DNA of 64,000 bases. Origin: Saccharibacillus sp. O23. Its GTDB lineage: Bacteria > Bacillota > Bacilli > Paenibacillales > Paenibacillaceae. This document shows positions 19,277 to 28,072 of the stretch, one piece after another. The notes beneath the pieces are model-generated. The model worked only from the letters and a program-made list of their open reading frames with translations. It ran no database searches and was not told where the DNA came from. The stretch spans positions 124,001-188,000 of the forward strand of contig NZ_NJDE01000018.1 of NCBI RefSeq assembly GCF_002205895.1. The letters are read 5' to 3'. Position 1 is the first letter of the stretch. Every line of letters begins with the position of its first letter. A program made the position numbers and the translations under genes.

Positions 19277-20431
19277 ATGTTCGCGCGTTTCCGTCAAACT
19301 TCGGCGCATCCGGCGCCGCACCCGAATCCGAAGCGCTTCGGCCCGCGACCGGCCGGAGCGTCCGTTCGCGACCGCTCCTGTCCGGACGCGCCTAACCGAA
19401 AAACGGCTTCTCGAGGCAAACGTCCGCCGGGAAACTCCGCCGTCCGGTCCGAACCGGACCGCTCGTTCACGATGCCCGGCGCAGATCCGGGCATCTCGCT
19501 CTGCGTCCATGCCTGGCCGCTCGAACGGCCTGCGGCGATCGTGCAGATCGCGCACGGCATGGGCGAGAGCGGCGCCCGCTACGCCGGGCTGGCCGCCGCG
19601 CTGAACGCGGCGGGATACGCCGTGTACGCCGGCGACCATCGCGGCCACGGCCGCACGACCGGCCGCACGCCGGCCGGTCCGCTGCGTCAGGGCTATGCCG
19701 GCCCCGACGCGCTCCACGGCATGTGCCGCGACCTCTTGGCCGTCGCGGCGGAGATCGACCGGCGCCATCCGGGCGCGCCGGTCATCCTGCTCGGCCACAG
19801 CATGGGCTCGTTTCTCGCCCAGAAGCTGATGGCCGACAAGCCGGCCGCTTATGCCGGCTTCATCTTGACGGGCAGCAGCGGCGCCCGCGCTTCGCTGCCG
19901 CTCAAGCTCGGCGGCTTGTTCGCCGCCGCCGAAGCGCGGCTGCTCTCGCCCGCGTTCGCTTCGCCGACGCTGAACGCGCTCGTCTTCGGTCCGTTCGGCC
20001 GCGGCTTCCGGCCCCGCCGCACGTTCTTCGACTGGCTCTCGCGCGACGAAGAAGCGGTCGACGACTTTGTCCGCCTCTACGGCGGCACGCTGTTCAGCTG
20101 CGGATTCTTCCGCGATTTTTTCCGGCTGCTGCTGGAGATTCAGCACCCGGAAATTCCGAAGCGGCTGGACCGCTCGCGGCCGGTACTGCTCTGCTCCGGC
20201 GAATACGATCCGGTCGGCGGCGCGCAAGGGCTTCGGCGGCTTCGCTCCGTCTACGAAGCCGCCGGCCTCGAAGATCTGGAATGCCGCCTCTACGGCGGCG
20301 CGCGCCACGAATTGGCGTTCGAACTGAACCGCGACGAAGTGGCGGCCGATTGGATCCGCTGGCTGGACCGGCATTTCGCCGCGGAAGCTTCCGCCGACGC
20401 ATCCCGGCAGAGAAATTCTCGACAGCCGTAA
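19277..20431 (+). CDS. Alpha/beta hydrolase (monoacylglycerol lipase-like)
   Basis: Serine hydrolase of the Hydrolase_4/lysophospholipase type. Visible are the oxyanion-hole segment QIAHGMGESGARY, the GDHRGHGRT turn, the nucleophile elbow GHSMGS, an acid residue in SGEYDPVGG and the catalytic His in GARHELAFE. ATG at 19277 follows GGGAGGG by 7-8 nt. That start leaves about 65 Arg/Pro-rich residues before the fold begins at SFTMPGADPG, which is unusual; a later start would give a standard 310-aa enzyme. No signal peptide. Substrate unknown. Confidence 0.82.
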   Translation: MFARFRQTSAHPAPHPNPKRFGPRPAGASVRDRSCPDAPNRKTASRGKRPPGNSAVRSEPDRSFTMPGADPGISLCVHAWPLERPAAIVQIAHGMGESGARYAGLAAALNAAGYAVYAGDHRGHGRTTGRTPAGPLRQGYAGPDALHGMCRDLLAVAAEIDRRHPGAPVILLGHSMGSFLAQKLMADKPAAYAGFILTGSSGARASLPLKLGGLFAAAEARLLSPAFASPTLNALVFGPFGRGFRPRRTFFDWLSRDEEAVDDFVRLYGGTLFSCGFFRDFFRLLLEIQHPEIPKRLDRSRPVLLCSGEYDPVGGAQGLRRLRSVYEAAGLEDLECRLYGGARHELAFELNRDEVAADWIRWLDRHFAAEASADASRQRNSRQP

Positions 20432-20504
20432 ATGGTAGGAAAAGAGCAGCTCTGCTTCGCCTTGCCTCGCTTGAACGGAAGTCGCAGCTTCATTCGTGGT
20501 TTTA

Positions 20505-20700
20505 ACGGAACGCAGATCCGTTACAGCCTGCTTTCGCCTCGGTTTGCGCCGCTAACGGAACACAGATTCGTTAGCCGCATAAAAAAGCGGACTTTTTGGC
20601 CAAAATCGCTTTTTTTGTCGTCTAAGCGTTATCTCGTTCCGTTAGAATCTCAACAAGCCCGAAAACGCGTTCTAAGCGTCGCCTCGTTCCGTTAGCGTTG
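20505..20700. repeat. Cluster of TAACGGAAC-type short repeats
   Basis: Four related copies: TTAACGGAACGCAGATCCGTTA (about 20505-20523), CTAACGGAACACAGATTCGTTA (about 20550-20572), and two in opposite orientation, each ending CTCGTTCCGTTAG (about 20630-20645 and 20684-20697). The core is TAACGGAAC followed by a short variable stretch and, in the first two, CGTTA. The first two copies are small imperfect palindromes. They look like members of a dispersed intergenic repeat family. Confidence 0.7.
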
Positions 20701-20733
20701 CGATCGGCCGCTTCCGCCGATTTTTTCCTTATC

Positions 20734-20770
20734 AAAAAGGCCGACTTCCCTCTGCGAGGAAGTCGGCCTT
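20734..20770 (-). terminator. Terminator of recQ
   Basis: AAGGCCGACTTCC and GGAAGTCGGCCTT form a 13-bp perfect stem, followed by TTTTTG on the minus strand. Confidence 0.92.
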
Positions 20771-20865
20771 CTCTATGTTTCGACGCGACGGCTCGATGGC
20801 TCGGCCGCGTAAAAGCACACGGTCCGCGGCCGGTCGAATCTGTCGGCTCGGATATGCCGCCGGAT

Positions 20866-22809
20866 TTACTGATCGTAATCCTCGTAATACGCGAACAGAT
20901 TCGAATCTTCTTCCGGCGGCGCCTCCATGCCGTAGAATCCTTCGTCCGGCTCCGCTCCGCCGCCTCCGGCGTCGCTTTCGCGATTTTGGAAGAACTCCAA
21001 GAACGGACGTCCGTATTTGCGGTATTTGACTTCGCCCACGCCTTTGATCCGCAGCATTTCGAATTCGGTTCTCGGTTTGTGGATGCTCATCTCGCTCAGC
21101 GTGGCGTCGTTGAAGATGATATACGACGGCACATGTTCTTTTTCCGCCAGCTCGCGCCGGATCAGCCGGAGCTGCTCGAAGATGGTCACTTCGACCGCCG
21201 ACAGCTTCTCGTCCGCGCGCGGGCGGCTGCTGCGGGAACCGGTAGACGCCGCGAACGACGCTTTGCGCGCCGCGCGCTGGAATACCTGGCGTCCGCCTTT
21301 AAGCACTTCGGTAGCGAGCGGACGCAGTTTCACGACCGGATACTGCCCTTCGGTCAGCTCCAGATACCCTTCCGAAGCGAGCACGTTGATCATCTCGACG
21401 ATCTCTTTTTCCGTTTTGCCGTTCAGCATGCCGTACGTCGACAGCTGATCGAACTTGTACTGCAGCACTTTCTTGTTCCGCGATCCTTTCAAGACGCCGG
21501 CCACCATCGAAGCGCCGAAGCGTTCTCTCATCCGGTAGATGCAGGAGAAAATCTTCTGCGCGTCCACCGTGATATCGATAATCTCGCGATCGTCGCGGCA
21601 GGAACTGCAATTCCCGCACGGCTCGTCGCTATGCTCTTCGCCGAAATAGTCGAGTTGGGCGCTGCGCAGGCAGCGGGTGGTGTAGCAGTAATCGACCATC
21701 TGCTGAAGTTTGCGGTATTCGTTATGGCGGCGGTCTTCTTCCTGCCCGTTCTGCTCGATCAGGAATTTCTGCACCACGATGTCCTGCGCGCTGTACAGCA
21801 GGATGCATTCGCTCGGCTCGCCGTCCCGGCCCGCGCGGCCCGCTTCCTGCACGTACGCTTCCATATTTTTCGGCATATTGTAGTGGATGACGTAACGGAC
21901 GTTAGATTTGTCGATCCCCATGCCGAACGCGTTGGTCGCGACCATCACGCGCACGTCGTCGTATAGAAACGCTTCCTGCGCGCTTTCGCGTTCTTCGTCG
22001 CTCATCCCCGCATGGTAGCGGCCGGCCGCCAGACCTTGCATCGACAAACGGGAATACAGATCGTCGACTTCTTTGCGCGTGGCGGCGTAGACGATTCCGC
22101 ATTCGCTCGCATGGGATTTGGCGTAATCGAAAATGTATTCTTTCTTGTTCTCGCCGCGCAGCACGGAGAAAGCCAGATTGGGCCGTCCCAGTCCCGTCAC
22201 GAACGTGTTGGCTTCTTCCAGTTCCAACAGGCGCACGATATCGTCCATGACCTGCGGCGTCGCCGTCGCGGTAAAAGCGGCCACGGTCGGACGCTGCGGA
22301 AGCGAATGGACGAACGGCGCGACGGCGAGATAACTCGTTCGGAAATCGTGTCCCCATTGGGATACGCAGTGCGCTTCGTCGACCGCTACGCAGTCGATCC
22401 GCAGATTCGCCATCTCGTCCCGGAACCAATCCAGTTCGAGGCGTTCCGGCGCGACGTACAGCAGCTTCAATTCGCCGCGCTGCGCCGCGCGTATGCGTTC
22501 GTTGACTTCGCGGCCGCTGAGCGTGCTGTTGATGTAGGCCGCCGCGATCCCGTTCGTTACCAACGCGTCCACTTGGTCTTTCATCAGCGAGATCAGCGGC
22601 GAGACGACCAGCGTCAGCCCGTCCATCATCAGCGCGGGGATCTGATAACAGATCGATTTGCCGCCGCCCGTCGGCAGGATGCCCAGCGTATCGCTGCGCG
22701 TCAGCAGGCTTTCGACGATCTTTTTCTGACCCTCCCGAAAATCGGGATAGCCGTAATACTTCTGAAGCAGCTCGCCGGCTTGCTCCATCAGCATCGTTGT
22801 GGTTTCCAT
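20866..22809 (-). CDS. recQ: ATP-dependent DNA helicase RecQ
   Basis: 3'-5' DNA helicase of superfamily 2 acting in recombination repair. 647 aa with Walker A LPTGGGKSICYQ, the DEAH box in VAVDEAHCVSQWGHDFR, helicase motif VI in QEAGRAGRDGEP, the RQC zinc-binding cysteines in CLRSAQ...CGNCSSC, a winged-helix domain, and a C-terminal HRDC domain (about residues 520-610). A tail of about 40 acidic, Gly-rich residues follows. ATG at 22809 has AAGGAG about 10 nt upstream; the frame stays open to 22932 without a good site. Monocistronic. Confidence 0.96.
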   Translation of the reverse strand: METTTMLMEQAGELLQKYYGYPDFREGQKKIVESLLTRSDTLGILPTGGGKSICYQIPALMMDGLTLVVSPLISLMKDQVDALVTNGIAAAYINSTLSGREVNERIRAAQRGELKLLYVAPERLELDWFRDEMANLRIDCVAVDEAHCVSQWGHDFRTSYLAVAPFVHSLPQRPTVAAFTATATPQVMDDIVRLLELEEANTFVTGLGRPNLAFSVLRGENKKEYIFDYAKSHASECGIVYAATRKEVDDLYSRLSMQGLAAGRYHAGMSDEERESAQEAFLYDDVRVMVATNAFGMGIDKSNVRYVIHYNMPKNMEAYVQEAGRAGRDGEPSECILLYSAQDIVVQKFLIEQNGQEEDRRHNEYRKLQQMVDYCYTTRCLRSAQLDYFGEEHSDEPCGNCSSCRDDREIIDITVDAQKIFSCIYRMRERFGASMVAGVLKGSRNKKVLQYKFDQLSTYGMLNGKTEKEIVEMINVLASEGYLELTEGQYPVVKLRPLATEVLKGGRQVFQRAARKASFAASTGSRSSRPRADEKLSAVEVTIFEQLRLIRRELAEKEHVPSYIIFNDATLSEMSIHKPRTEFEMLRIKGVGEVKYRKYGRPFLEFFQNRESDAGGGGAEPDEGFYGMEAPPEEDSNLFAYYEDYDQ

Positions 22810-23113
22810 TATGCAAAACTCCTTAAAGGGCATGCCTACCTCGGCATCCCCGTCTATTGGCGTGTCGTTCTGGGCGTCCGGCAGGAAGTTCCTCCGTCTT
22901 TCACCTTGCGGAAATCTTCGGCTGAGACGCATTCTCTTTCCATTTTAACGACCATCGGCGAATCGGGCAACAAGCGAATGCGAACAAACATTCTTTTTCC
23001 GGCATCTGTCACATTCTTCGCGGCCGTTCGGTCTTCTGGTTAGGAAAGGAAGAAGCTGCGGAATCCCGCCTCCTTCCTCCGCCATTCTGCTTTGCAAAGG
23101 AGAAATCGCTTTT

Positions 23114-23551
23114 ATGGAACAACGTATGAACATGCAGCAGGTCTTACCCGACATCTACGGCAAAATGCTGGAACTCGAATCGGCGATCGCCAAAGCGGGC
23201 CTCGACCAGACGATTCTGGAACTGGTCAAGATCCGCGCTTCGCAGCTCAACGGCTGCGCGTTCTGCCTCAATATGCATACGCGGGACGCGCGCAAGCTCG
23301 GCGAGACCGAAGCGCGGATCCACGTGCTGCCCGCTTGGCGGGAAGCGCCGTTCTACAGCGACGAAGAACGCGCCGCGTTGGCGCTGACCGAAGCCGTAAC
23401 CCGTCTGGACGGCCACGGCGTGCCGGACGGCGTCTACGACGAAGCGATCCGCCGCTTCGGCCGCGAAGGAACGGCCGCGCTGATCATGGCGCTGGTCGCG
23501 ATCAACGGTTGGAACCGCATCGCGATCTCGACGCGCCTCATGCCGGTCTGA
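23114..23551 (+). CDS. Carboxymuconolactone decarboxylase / AhpD-like protein
   Basis: 145 aa, all-helical AhpD fold. The redox-type CxxC lies in LNGCAFCLNMHTRDARKLG, with the conserved His three residues after the second cysteine, as in AhpD-like alkylhydroperoxidase-type proteins rather than true decarboxylases. Likely thiol-dependent peroxide or disulfide reduction in the cytosol, inferred from the motif. ATG at 23114 follows AAAGGAG at a 13-nt distance; an ATG at 23126 is also possible. Confidence 0.88.
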   Translation: MEQRMNMQQVLPDIYGKMLELESAIAKAGLDQTILELVKIRASQLNGCAFCLNMHTRDARKLGETEARIHVLPAWREAPFYSDEERAALALTEAVTRLDGHGVPDGVYDEAIRRFGREGTAALIMALVAINGWNRIAISTRLMPV

Positions 23552-23709
23552 CGGCCGCGCCATAGACCCGGACGTTCGCTTAAGCCCTAGCGTTTTGACG
23601 GCGGCTCTGGTATAGTGGACACGGCGCAATCGGCTTCGGAACAGGTCTGTTCTGCCTTTATCAAGCCGCGTTCGCCGAAGATTTTTCCCAGAATGGAGCT
23701 TATCCGATC

Positions 23710-24699
23710 ATGGCTTATACCAATAAACGTCCGGGCGGCAAAAAGCGTCGTCCCGACTCTCAAAAAGACAATTCGTATGCGGCCCGCGAAGAAGCGCGCC
23801 GCGCCAAAGCCGAAGCGCAGGAGCGCAGCTTTACCGTTAAAGAAGACGCGGAACTGCTGGCTTTCCTGCTGAACGCGCTGAGCGGCACGGGCCGCAACTC
23901 GGTCAAATCGATCCTCTCGCACGGTCAGGTTCGCGTCGACGGCGTTCCGGTCACGCGTCACAACCACGAGCTGAAGCCGGGCCAGACCGTCGTCGTCGGC
24001 AAAGAGCGCGCCAAACCGAAAGTGAACTTGAGAGGCCTGCATATCCTGCACGAAGACGCCGACGTCATCGTCGTGCGCAAAGAAGCCGGACTGCTGTCCA
24101 TGTCTTCTTCGCGCGAAGAAGAGAATACGGTCTATCGCCAGTTGATGGGCCATATCCGTCAGACCGACCAACACGGCCGTCTGTTCGCGCTGCAATTGCT
24201 GGAGAAAGACGCTTCCGGCGTGATGCTGCTCGCCCGCAATGAAGCCGCCAAAGACGCGCTGCACGAACAGTGGAACGACGGAACCGCCAAGCAGGCGTAT
24301 ACCGTGCTGGTCGAAGGCAAGATTCGCAAAGAATCGGATACGATCACGTCTTGGCTGCGCGAGACCAAGACGCTCAAGATGTACGCCAGCCGCAAGCCGG
24401 GCGACGGACTGAACGCGGTGCTGCATTACGAGCTGCTGCAAGCGAACAGCCAGATGTCGCTGCTTCGGGTGACGCTGGAAACCAACCGCAAGAATCAGAT
24501 CCGCGCGCAGTTCGAAGATATCGGACATCCGGTCGTCGGCGACAAAAAGTACGGTTCGACGCTGCGCAGCTTGGGCCGTCTCGGCCTGCATGTGCACGAG
24601 CTGAGTTTCGTCCACCCGACAAGCGGTCAGACGATGAAGTTCGAAACGGACGCGCCGAAAGTCTTCCTTGCTCCGTTCCAAGAACGCGAACAAGCCTAA
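23710..24699 (+). CDS. RluA-family pseudouridine synthase homologue with altered active site
   Basis: 329 aa. An Arg/Lys-rich N-terminus is followed by an S4 RNA-binding domain (about residues 42-100, SVKSILSHGQVRVDGVPVTR) and an RluA-type catalytic domain with DVIVVRKEAGLLSM, and near the end NQIRAQFEDIGHPVVGDKKYG, a standard RluA motif. The catalytic motif, normally HRLDxxTSG, here reads LQLLEKDASG: the nucleophilic Asp is replaced by Glu and the preceding His-Arg are lost (codons at about 24195-24225 checked by eye). The fold is intact, so it may bind RNA without isomerising uridine, or use a variant mechanism. Confidence 0.85.
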   Translation: MAYTNKRPGGKKRRPDSQKDNSYAAREEARRAKAEAQERSFTVKEDAELLAFLLNALSGTGRNSVKSILSHGQVRVDGVPVTRHNHELKPGQTVVVGKERAKPKVNLRGLHILHEDADVIVVRKEAGLLSMSSSREEENTVYRQLMGHIRQTDQHGRLFALQLLEKDASGVMLLARNEAAKDALHEQWNDGTAKQAYTVLVEGKIRKESDTITSWLRETKTLKMYASRKPGDGLNAVLHYELLQANSQMSLLRVTLETNRKNQIRAQFEDIGHPVVGDKKYGSTLRSLGRLGLHVHELSFVHPTSGQTMKFETDAPKVFLAPFQEREQA

Positions 24700-24757
24700 C
24701 CCGCGAAGTCCCGTTCACCGGATGTACTTTTTCGCCGGATCGAACGATCGCACGCCG

Positions 24758-24796
24758 AAAAGTCACGCCCTTTGCAAAAAGGGGCGTGACTTTTTG
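24758..24796 (+). terminator. Bidirectional terminator
   Basis: AAAGTCACGCCC pairs with GGGCGTGACTTT, with T-runs on both strands; it serves the pseudouridine-synthase-like gene and the convergent minus-strand gene. Confidence 0.9.
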
Positions 24797-24810
24797 TCGT
24801 TATTCTTGCT

Positions 24811-26454
24811 TTATTTGGCGTAATCCCCGAACTCCGCTTCCCGCCCGTCGATCTTCGCCGACGTTTCGCCGTTTTCGTCCGACGACAGCTCCAGACGGCG
24901 GCTGTGCAGGCTGCGATAGCTGACGCCGCGCCCGTCCGGCGCAAAGACCGGAGCGCGGCCCTGCATCAGCTCGGCGAATCCTTCCAGGTCTTCGACGTCC
25001 AGACTCTCCGCTTCTTCCTCGCTCGCCGCTTCGATCACGACGGCGTTGGCAGCGCCCGTGCCGCGCACGTTGACCCGATCGTCCGCTTCCTCCGCTTCGT
25101 AATCGCCGCGCAGATACACGGCCAGATACACGCCTGCCGCTCGGCCGAACAGCGCCCGCTCTTCTTTGATCCATTCGCCTTTCGGCAGCACGCCTACGAT
25201 CGTCGGATCTTCGCCTTCGGGCACCGGATACAGAGCCAGCACCGCGCTTCGGTCCGGCAGAATCTTCGCGTACGGACTCTCGTGGCGCAGATCGCCTTCG
25301 CCGTATCCTTGTCCCGGATGGATAAAATACGCTTGATTGACGCTGCCGCCCAGTTCGTACGACAGCGGCAGCGTGATGTCCCAACGATGCTGCTCGTTAT
25401 CGAACTCTTCCGAACGTTCCCACATGCCGCCCGCCGCGTAAGCGTCGGTCAGATACGTATAGCTGTGCAGTTCGCGGTCCGAGCCGTCTTCCCGCGGCTT
25501 GAGGATCTTCTTTTTGACCTCGACGGGCACCAGACGATCCATGGCCGCTCGGCGGGCATGCTCGGGCGCTTCATAATACAAGAATCCCGCATATTCGGCG
25601 CGAACGAGCTGCGGCGGCAGCTTGAAATCGCCGTACTGCAAATAATCGAACGCCACGTTGCCGTCTTTGGGCGCGTCCGCGGCAAGTCCGCGCGCATGCG
25701 GTCCGGCCCACGCTCCGCCGATATGGTGCAGAGAACGTTCGGTCCAGAGGAAATCCAGCATGGCGTTCAGGTCCGCCGTAATGTCTTCGTCGTCCAGCAG
25801 CAGCCGGGCGCAGGCGAACGCCTGAACCCAATGCCAGAACCACGGCTGCGAGCCGTATTCGTGCATCCCTCGGGATCGGACGCGTTCCAGCAGCGCCTTC
25901 AGCGAGCGCCGCCCGTCTTCCAACAGCTCGTCGTCGCCGTAGAACGACCCGAACAGCAGCTTGGCCGCGGTATACTTGGCCTCGTGATGCCCGTATTCCC
26001 GCAGCGGCCGGTCGTAGAACCGACCGTCGTAGACCGCTTGCAGCGCCGTCTCGAATCCGGCGCGCAGTTCCTGCGGCAGCGAGCCGCCGCAGCGCTCGAA
26101 GAAATACAGCATCAGGCTGCCCATCAATTCGACCGGCAGCGGATGCGGCTCCGCCGCGCTCGGGTCGTCGCCCAGATTCAGCGGCCAATGGCCGTAAGTC
26201 CCGCTGCCTTCGCGGCGGTCCTGAAGTTCCAGCACGCGGCCGAATACGGCTTCCGCCGTGCGCTTGGCCTGCTCGCGGTCGAACCGGACCTTGATCTCCG
26301 GGTCCGACGCCGCCGCATGCAGATACGACGCGTAATAGAAATTGTTCCGAATATCGTCGTGGAACCAGAGTCCGCTGGGCAGCAATTCGCGCGCGGCCGC
26401 CTGCGCGGCCACCTTGCCGACCACTTGGCGGCTTCTTTTCTCGACAGTCAACAT
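24811..26454 (-). CDS. Unrecognised 547-aa protein, alpha/alpha-toroid-like
   Basis: I do not recognise the family. The N-terminal two thirds are helical and rich in aromatic residues and His/Trp (LWFHDDIRNNFYYASYL, GTYGHWPLNLG, GSQPWFWHWVQAFACARLL), a texture seen in (alpha/alpha) toroid enzymes acting on polysaccharides. The C-terminal third is beta-rich and acidic. No signal peptide. Two starts are close: the ATG at 26466 abuts AAAGG, too near, so I prefer the ATG at 26454, 11 nt after AAAGGA. It is followed by a terminator and preceded at 78 nt by another minus-strand unknown. A sugar-polymer role is inference from texture only. Confidence 0.7.
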   Translation of the reverse strand: MLTVEKRSRQVVGKVAAQAAARELLPSGLWFHDDIRNNFYYASYLHAAASDPEIKVRFDREQAKRTAEAVFGRVLELQDRREGSGTYGHWPLNLGDDPSAAEPHPLPVELMGSLMLYFFERCGGSLPQELRAGFETALQAVYDGRFYDRPLREYGHHEAKYTAAKLLFGSFYGDDELLEDGRRSLKALLERVRSRGMHEYGSQPWFWHWVQAFACARLLLDDEDITADLNAMLDFLWTERSLHHIGGAWAGPHARGLAADAPKDGNVAFDYLQYGDFKLPPQLVRAEYAGFLYYEAPEHARRAAMDRLVPVEVKKKILKPREDGSDRELHSYTYLTDAYAAGGMWERSEEFDNEQHRWDITLPLSYELGGSVNQAYFIHPGQGYGEGDLRHESPYAKILPDRSAVLALYPVPEGEDPTIVGVLPKGEWIKEERALFGRAAGVYLAVYLRGDYEAEEADDRVNVRGTGAANAVVIEAASEEEAESLDVEDLEGFAELMQGRAPVFAPDGRGVSYRSLHSRRLELSSDENGETSAKIDGREAEFGDYAK

Positions 26455-26532
26455 GAATACGTTCATCCTTTCTCGGCCGCCCGTTCCGTTCGGATGCGCG
26501 CGGCTTCTATGCCTCTTTCTATGCTTCTATGT

Positions 26533-27015
26533 CTATCGCTTCGCTCCGGTCAGCCCGGCCGCGAACTTCCGCGCGCAGTCTTCCAGCAGCAAGCAGAACG
26601 AACGATTATGCCCGATATAAAAAGACGACAGGTCGTAGCGTTCCCGCTGCGGTTCCCATACGGCCAATAACCGGCGTCCCATTCGGCCGAGCGCGTAATC
26701 CACGAACGGACGCGTTCTCGGTCCTTCATGCAAAGTGACGTACGCGTACAACGAATGGTCTTCCGGTTCGTCCAGCACGCTGACGCCCGCGCAGGAAAAT
26801 TCCGTACGCACGCCGATCCCGTTCAGAACGCGAAGGCAAGCGTACAGTTCGGCATCCACTTCTTCGCCTTCGTACGCAAGCGTGCGTTTAGGCGAGCGGG
26901 CCGTTTTGTCGCGCTCCGCCCATGCGGCCAATTCTTCCCGCCGTTTGATCCACAGCGGACGATCCTGCCCGCTCAGCACTACTTCTTCGATCCGATCGCT
27001 GTCCAACGCGCCCAT
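26533..27015 (-). CDS. Hypothetical protein, 160 aa
   Basis: Soluble protein with no domain I can name. A segment near the middle (LNGIGVRTEFSCAGVSVLDE) contains a Cys in a loop-like context, and YIGHNRSFCLLLEDCARKF is the most conserved-looking part of the C-terminus. It begins at an ATG and shares strand with the next gene, 78 nt away, so the two may be co-transcribed. Confidence 0.65.
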   Translation of the reverse strand: MGALDSDRIEEVVLSGQDRPLWIKRREELAAWAERDKTARSPKRTLAYEGEEVDAELYACLRVLNGIGVRTEFSCAGVSVLDEPEDHSLYAYVTLHEGPRTRPFVDYALGRMGRRLLAVWEPQRERYDLSSFYIGHNRSFCLLLEDCARKFAAGLTGAKR

Positions 27016-27210
27016 CTCCCATTTTCGGCAATTCGCCGCCGCGGTCTTTAGACCGTGTACGGTTTCTTATCCATTATGACATAATTCGCGCTTCGGCGTA
27101 CCATCCCGGCGGAAGCCGATCCGCAGAAGTCGAAATCGTCCGTATCGGAGCTCCGCCGATGCCGCGTGCGGATGAACCGTCGTTCGCCTCTTCGCTTCGA
27201 TCTTCGAACG

Positions 27211-27849
27211 TCACGCCCGCGTTTCCGCGGCGCGTTCGATCGCCTGCGCCACTTCGTTCAAGGTCCGATTCTTCAACTGCTCCGCCTGAAGCAGTAGTCT
27301 GTCGGCACGATCGCCGAACATCTCGCGTTCCCGGCTGTCGAGACAGGCCGGCAGATTGATGCGCACCGTCAGATAAGCGGAACGGGCCGCCGCTTCGAAC
27401 ATGACGATTCCGATGCCCAGATCCGACAAGACATGTTCCCTTGTCGCTTCGGCGATGCCTTGCGCGCCGCGAAGACCGCGCACGCAGACCTCCATCAGCG
27501 CGAGCGGAACTTCGAGCGTCCTGCGCACCGCTTCGGCCAGCCGCTCGTCGTCCGGCGAATCGGCCGCTTCGCTGGCCGCCAGATAATCGGCGAATCCGCG
27601 CATGTCTTCCGACATGAGACGTTCGCACCGCTCGGCGATCTGCGCCATCTCTTTCTCGGCGGCGTCGATGCGCTCGCGTTGATCGGGCGTCCGTTCGCGA
27701 TGCGACAAGCTTGCGGCCATCGAAGTCATCGCCGAGCCTAGCGCGGCGGCGAGCGCCGACGTGCTGCCTCCTCCAGGCGTCGCTTTGACGCTGCCCGCCT
27801 TCTCGACGAACTCGCGAATGGTGGAATCCCAAGGCGTCTGTATATTCAT
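27211..27849 (-). CDS. Cyclodeaminase/cyclohydrolase family protein (FTCD_C-like)
   Basis: 212 aa, all-helical, matching the formimidoyltetrahydrofolate cyclodeaminase C-terminal domain family: GSVKATPGGGSTSALAAALG near residue 19 is the glycine-rich folate-site motif, and SEDMRGFADYLAA and EATREHVLSDLGIG follow in the expected order. The stand-alone form occurs in bacteria in one-carbon metabolism (formimino- or methenyl-tetrahydrofolate conversion). No histidine-degradation or folate gene is adjacent, so the exact reaction is open. AAAGGAGG precedes the ATG. Confidence 0.85.
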   Translation of the reverse strand: MNIQTPWDSTIREFVEKAGSVKATPGGGSTSALAAALGSAMTSMAASLSHRERTPDQRERIDAAEKEMAQIAERCERLMSEDMRGFADYLAASEAADSPDDERLAEAVRRTLEVPLALMEVCVRGLRGAQGIAEATREHVLSDLGIGIVMFEAAARSAYLTVRINLPACLDSREREMFGDRADRLLLQAEQLKNRTLNEVAQAIERAAETRA

Positions 27850-27984
27850 GGTCGTTCTCCTCCTTTTTCTGCCTAAAAACGCTTAAGCGTCCGCCTTTTT
27901 CATTACCCTCAAACTTATAAAGACGCGCGGCGACGCGATAAAGTTTTAAATGTCACCTTTACTTACGCGATGGATTTTTTTGTC

Positions 27985-28013
27985 TTGTAAACCGTCTTCG
28001 CTTCGTCTACACT
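27985..28013 (+). promoter_or_regulatory. Promoter of the orphan permease pair
   Basis: -35 TTGTAA (27985-27990), 17-nt spacer, -10 TACACT (28008-28013), about 60 nt before the probable start codon. Confidence 0.55.
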
Positions 28014-28072
28014 AGCGAATAATCCGCTGTTCAATTTTTCCATAATCTGATTATTGCAAAGGGGGCTTTTCT

